Source: Pseudomonadota bacterium (lineage in GTDB: Bacteria > Pseudomonadota > Gammaproteobacteria > Enterobacterales > Enterobacteriaceae). From it: DNA of 7,822 nucleotides. The stretch lies in the NCBI GenBank assembly GCA_023454395.1, contig JAEYFY010000155.1:1-7822 (forward strand), written 5' to 3'. This document shows, in pieces, positions 6,252 through 7,822 of the stretch. The notes under the pieces are model-generated. The model had not been told where the DNA came from and did no database searches. It was given only the letters and a program-made list of their open reading frames with translations. The first letter of the stretch is position 1. The number at the start of each line of letters is the position of its first letter. A program made the translations under genes and the position numbers.

Positions 6252-6267
6252 AATCACTATAGTGATT
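6252..6267. promoter_or_regulatory. Perfect 16-base palindrome between the PdeK stub and yhjJ
   Basis: AATCACTATAGTGATT is identical to its reverse complement. It lies in the 174-base spacer, 25 bases after the stop of the upstream gene and about 135 bases before the yhjJ start. The central TATAGT also resembles a -10 box on either strand. A gapless palindrome of this length looks like a dimeric regulator site. Its half AGTGAT recurs in the PdeK-stub promoter. Confidence 0.45.
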
Positions 6268-6291
6268 AGACTCATTATGGCGTAAGAAGGT

Positions 6292-7002
6292 TCAGACCTT
6301 CGGCAATTTTTGATCAGATTTTTGATGATTATATCCTTTAACCAGCAAACCAATCTCATCATCACAATGTGATTTTGGACAAGATAACGCTGAAACTTGG
6401 CTATCTTTATTGAGGGTGACGGCGATTTGGCGCAAAGGTTTTACAACAATACGATTAATACACCAACTAATAGCAACCGTCAGAATAAGCCCCATCAACA
6501 GATATGTTGTTAGCATCAAGGCAACAGTATTACTAGCAAAACGATAAAAACGATTTGTGTCAGCCTGTAAAATGAGATGACCACTATAGGACTTATCATC
6601 TGTTGAAGTAATACCTAATGGCTGTAAAGGGATAACAGCTTCAACGGGAATACCAAAAAGCCAACTTGAGAATTCAGAGACCTCTTTCTTAGGTGCAAAA
6701 TCTAAATTCATCACTTGCACATTTTCGGGTTGCATGACAATCGCTTTACCCAAAATACCCGTCGCTTTTAGTGTAACAATCTGTTGTTTAGCATCATTCA
6801 AATCTGAACGTAACAATGCATCAGCAAGTGGTTGCTGGATACTGACACCCGCATTAAAAAGCTGATTTTGATAATCTTCACGACGTTGATCTATCAAATA
6901 AACAAGTTGAATACTGATAAAAATAGCAATAGTCACCAACGTAACGCCCGCAACAGCGGCCATTTGTTTTATTGTTAATGAATGTTTAAGATGAGGTTTC
7001 AT
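6292..7002 (-). CDS. Truncated PdeK/HmsP-type membrane sensor (membrane segments and HAMP only)
   Basis: A 236-residue inner membrane protein homologous to the N-terminal third of E. coli PdeK (YhjK) and Yersinia HmsP, c-di-GMP phosphodiesterases of about 650 residues. The start is the ATG at 7002-7000 (MKPHLKHSLTIKQ, like PdeK), preceded by TGGAAA; a TTG five codons upstream is less likely. Transmembrane segment 1 spans about residues 14-36. A periplasmic region (about 37-158) contains RREDYQNQL and GHLILQADTNRFYRF. Segment 2 (about 159-182) contains MLTTYLLMGLILTVAISWCI, and a HAMP linker follows with NRIVVKPLRQIA and CDDEIGLLVKGYN. The frame ends eleven residues later with KSDQKLPKV. The GGDEF and EAL domains are missing, and only 174 bases separate the stop from yhjJ, so they are deleted rather than frameshifted. 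It is either a decaying gene or a retained sensor stub; it cannot make or degrade c-di-GMP itself. Confidence 0.85.
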   Translation of the reverse strand: MKPHLKHSLTIKQMAAVAGVTLVTIAIFISIQLVYLIDQRREDYQNQLFNAGVSIQQPLADALLRSDLNDAKQQIVTLKATGILGKAIVMQPENVQVMNLDFAPKKEVSEFSSWLFGIPVEAVIPLQPLGITSTDDKSYSGHLILQADTNRFYRFASNTVALMLTTYLLMGLILTVAISWCINRIVVKPLRQIAVTLNKDSQVSALSCPKSHCDDEIGLLVKGYNHQKSDQKLPKV

Positions 7003-7032
7003 CGTTGCTATTTCCAATATACATGTCTGAAC

Positions 7033-7072
7033 AGAGTGATTATACTGTATTTTTGTGATTATGTATCACTCT
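7033..7072. promoter_or_regulatory. Dyad with three GTGAT half-sites over the PdeK-stub promoter
   Basis: Perfect 8-base arms AGAGTGAT (7033-7040) and ATCACTCT (7065-7072) lie 32 bases apart centre to centre, about three helical turns. A third copy of the half-site, GTGAT at 7055-7059, repeats the first directly (GTGATTAT at 7036 and 7055, 19 bases apart) and is inverted to ATCAC at 7065-7069 across 5 bases. The left arm overlaps the -10 box and the right arm overlaps the -35 region, a layout expected for repression. Confidence 0.4.
7039..7067 (-). promoter_or_regulatory. Promoter of the PdeK stub
   Basis: A consensus -10 TATAAT (7044-7039 on the minus strand) follows GATACA (7067-7062), a three-of-six -35, at a 17-base spacing. 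Transcription would start near 7032 and give a leader of about 30 bases with TGGAAA upstream of the ATG. An intact promoter suggests the truncated gene is still transcribed. Confidence 0.5.
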
Positions 7073-7107
7073 CAATAAAGAAAATAACGTTATAAAAAGC
7101 GCCTATC

Positions 7108-7236
7108 CATTAAAATGAAAGTAGATAAATATATAATTATTGTTATTTGAGTATAGTTATAAGATAAACATAGTAAAATAAAAATAAAATCTTACTTTCT
7201 CTAGGTTATTTACAATAAATCTACTTTATTTTAATG
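7108..7236. repeat. Long imperfect inverted repeat in the A+T-rich spacer
   Basis: The left arm 7108-7125 (CATTAAAATGAAAGTAGA) pairs with the right arm 7220-7236 (TCTACTTTATTTTAATG) with only G7117 bulged. After an asymmetric internal loop, TTATTGT (7137-7143) pairs with ACAATAA (7212-7218). The enclosed loop is about 68 bases. It might be a folded RNA, a remnant of a small mobile element, or chance in A+T-rich DNA; the near-perfect 17 pairs make pure chance less likely. Confidence 0.4.
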
Positions 7237-7468
7237 AAAAGATACAATTCACTAAAGAACACTAGAACATATAAAATTAAACGCTATTAAACTCTTAATT
7301 TAAAGTTAAAACACAATACCAAGCGCAATATATTTCTTAGTGAAAAATATTATCCCTCTTTAATACTATTGAAGTTTATATTTAAAAAAAACAATATAAA
7401 TATAATACTCTATATCTATAAAATCATTATTAGATTATTTAGTTAAGATTAATTAAATATTATTAATG

Positions 7469-7506
7469 AAAAAAACAAGAACAATATAAATCAATATATT
7501 GTTCTT
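7469..7506 (-). terminator. Rho-independent terminator of dppF (dpp operon)
   Basis: A perfect 12-base stem, AAGAACAATATA (7477-7488) / TATATTGTTCTT (7495-7506), has a 6-base loop. On the minus strand it is followed by G and seven T residues (7475-7469). It starts 25 bases after the dppF stop. The stem is A+T-rich but the T tract is strong. Confidence 0.88.
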
Positions 7507-7531
7507 ATTTTATTAGATAAATTTATTTTAT

Positions 7532-7822
7532 TTAAACTATCGCGTTATCTTGCTCCACCGCAAAACAAGCAATAAGCTGACCATTATACGCTTTTAATGT
7601 TGGCTGTAATTGACTACATGGACCAAATGCACGACGGCAACGAGCAGCGAAAGCACAACCCGGTGGCGGATTTAATGGGCTTGGTAATTCTCCCGTTAAT
7701 TTAATACGCTCTCGTCTTAATTCAGGCGTCAATCTTGGTGTTGCTGATAATAATGCCTGTGTATAAGGATGTTGTGGATTTTCAAAAATTTGAGCTTTTG
7801 TTCCTTTTTCTACACAACGCCC
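7532..7822 (-). CDS. dppF: Dipeptide ABC transporter ATP-binding protein DppF, C-terminal part
   Basis: The last 96 residues of a cytoplasmic ATPase that powers dipeptide (and in E. coli also haem) uptake with DppA, B, C and D; the 5' part lies beyond the window. The visible sequence begins GRCVEKGTKAQIFENP and continues with HPYTQALLSATPRL, the oligopeptide-transporter C-terminal signature, then KLTGELPSPLNPPPGCAF, closely matching E. coli DppF as I recall it. This C-terminal extension carries four cysteines in a Cx5Cx6Cx16C pattern (GCAFAARC, GPC, IACF). Related mycobacterial peptide-transporter ATPases are reported to bind an iron-sulfur cluster through such cysteines; whether this one does is inference. 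As the last gene of the usual dppABCDF order, it is followed by a clear terminator. Confidence 0.96.
   Translation of the reverse strand, partial: GRCVEKGTKAQIFENPQHPYTQALLSATPRLTPELRRERIKLTGELPSPLNPPPGCAFAARCRRAFGPCSQLQPTLKAYNGQLIACFAVEQDNAIV

Larger units (their letters stand above)
7003..7531. other. Very A+T-rich intergenic region of about 530 bases
   Basis: The spacer between dppF and the PdeK stub is much richer in A and T than any gene in the window. No open frame with a ribosome binding site is longer than about 20 codons. It holds the promoter region of the stub (7033-7072), a long imperfect inverted repeat (7108-7236), an 8-base dyad (7375-7382 / 7393-7400), and the dppF terminator (7469-7506). 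The string ACAATATAAAT occurs twice, exactly 90 bases apart (7391 and 7481). In E. coli this position is occupied by the bcs cellulose genes. Confidence 0.7.

Noticed and set aside
6165..6365. Minus-strand open frame of 66 codons overlapping the end of the PdeK stub
   Set aside because: It is a different frame of the stub gene running into the spacer, resembles no known protein, and lacks a ribosome binding site.
7003..7017. TTG start for the PdeK stub five codons upstream
   Set aside because: The ATG at 7002 matches the start of PdeK homologues, and GGAAA, which would be its ribosome binding site, overlaps the TTG codon.
7054..7070. CRP-like site TGTGA-TTATGTA-TCACT
   Set aside because: The spacer is 7 bases instead of the required 6, and the final half-site base is wrong; it is better described as part of the GTGAT cluster.
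7234..7290. Short plus-strand frame beginning MKRYNSLKN (18 codons)
   Set aside because: No ribosome binding site, very A+T-rich codons, and no family resemblance; expected by chance in this spacer.

Overview
The window looks like chromosomal DNA from an A+T-rich enterobacterium, most likely Proteus or a close Morganellaceae relative. Several proteins align almost residue for residue, from memory, with Escherichia coli Gor, RlmJ, YhjD, YhjJ, PdeK (YhjK) and DppF. Codon use and spacers are much richer in A+T than in E. coli. There is no rRNA, tRNA, CRISPR array, transposase or phage gene.

Layout. Positions 1-1214 (minus strand) hold rlmJ followed by the 5' part of gor, an arrangement also known from E. 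coli. Positions 1395-1784 (plus) encode a small exported DUF1090 coiled-coil protein. Next is a 330-base non-coding stretch with a long imperfect inverted repeat and a possible gene remnant. Positions 2115-4504 (plus) carry yhjD (YihY/BrkB-type inner membrane protein), a 69-residue tautomerase-fold protein with its own terminator, and a class C beta-lactamase-like serine hydrolase. A strong hairpin at 4508-4548 separates this convergent pair of transcription units. On the minus strand follow yhjJ (an M16 peptidase homologue without the zinc motif), a truncated PdeK/HmsP-type membrane protein, about 500 bases of very A+T-rich spacer, a clear terminator, and the 3' end of dppF.

How it fits together. 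The gene set is a condensed version of the E. coli segment running from gor through yhjD, yhjJ and yhjK to dppF. The genes found between these in E. coli (yhjE, yhjG, pdeH, kdgK, dctA and the whole bcs cellulose locus) are absent here. The PdeK homologue keeps its two membrane segments, periplasmic sensor region and HAMP linker but has lost the GGDEF and EAL domains. Loss of the catalytic c-di-GMP part next to the vanished cellulose locus is the most informative biological signal in the window. The other genes are mostly independent housekeeping functions: rRNA methylation, glutathione reduction, dipeptide import. I did not find a convincing new multi-gene system. The remaining points of interest are palindromic operator-like sites around the PdeK stub and the tautomerase gene, and an unusual active site in the tautomerase.
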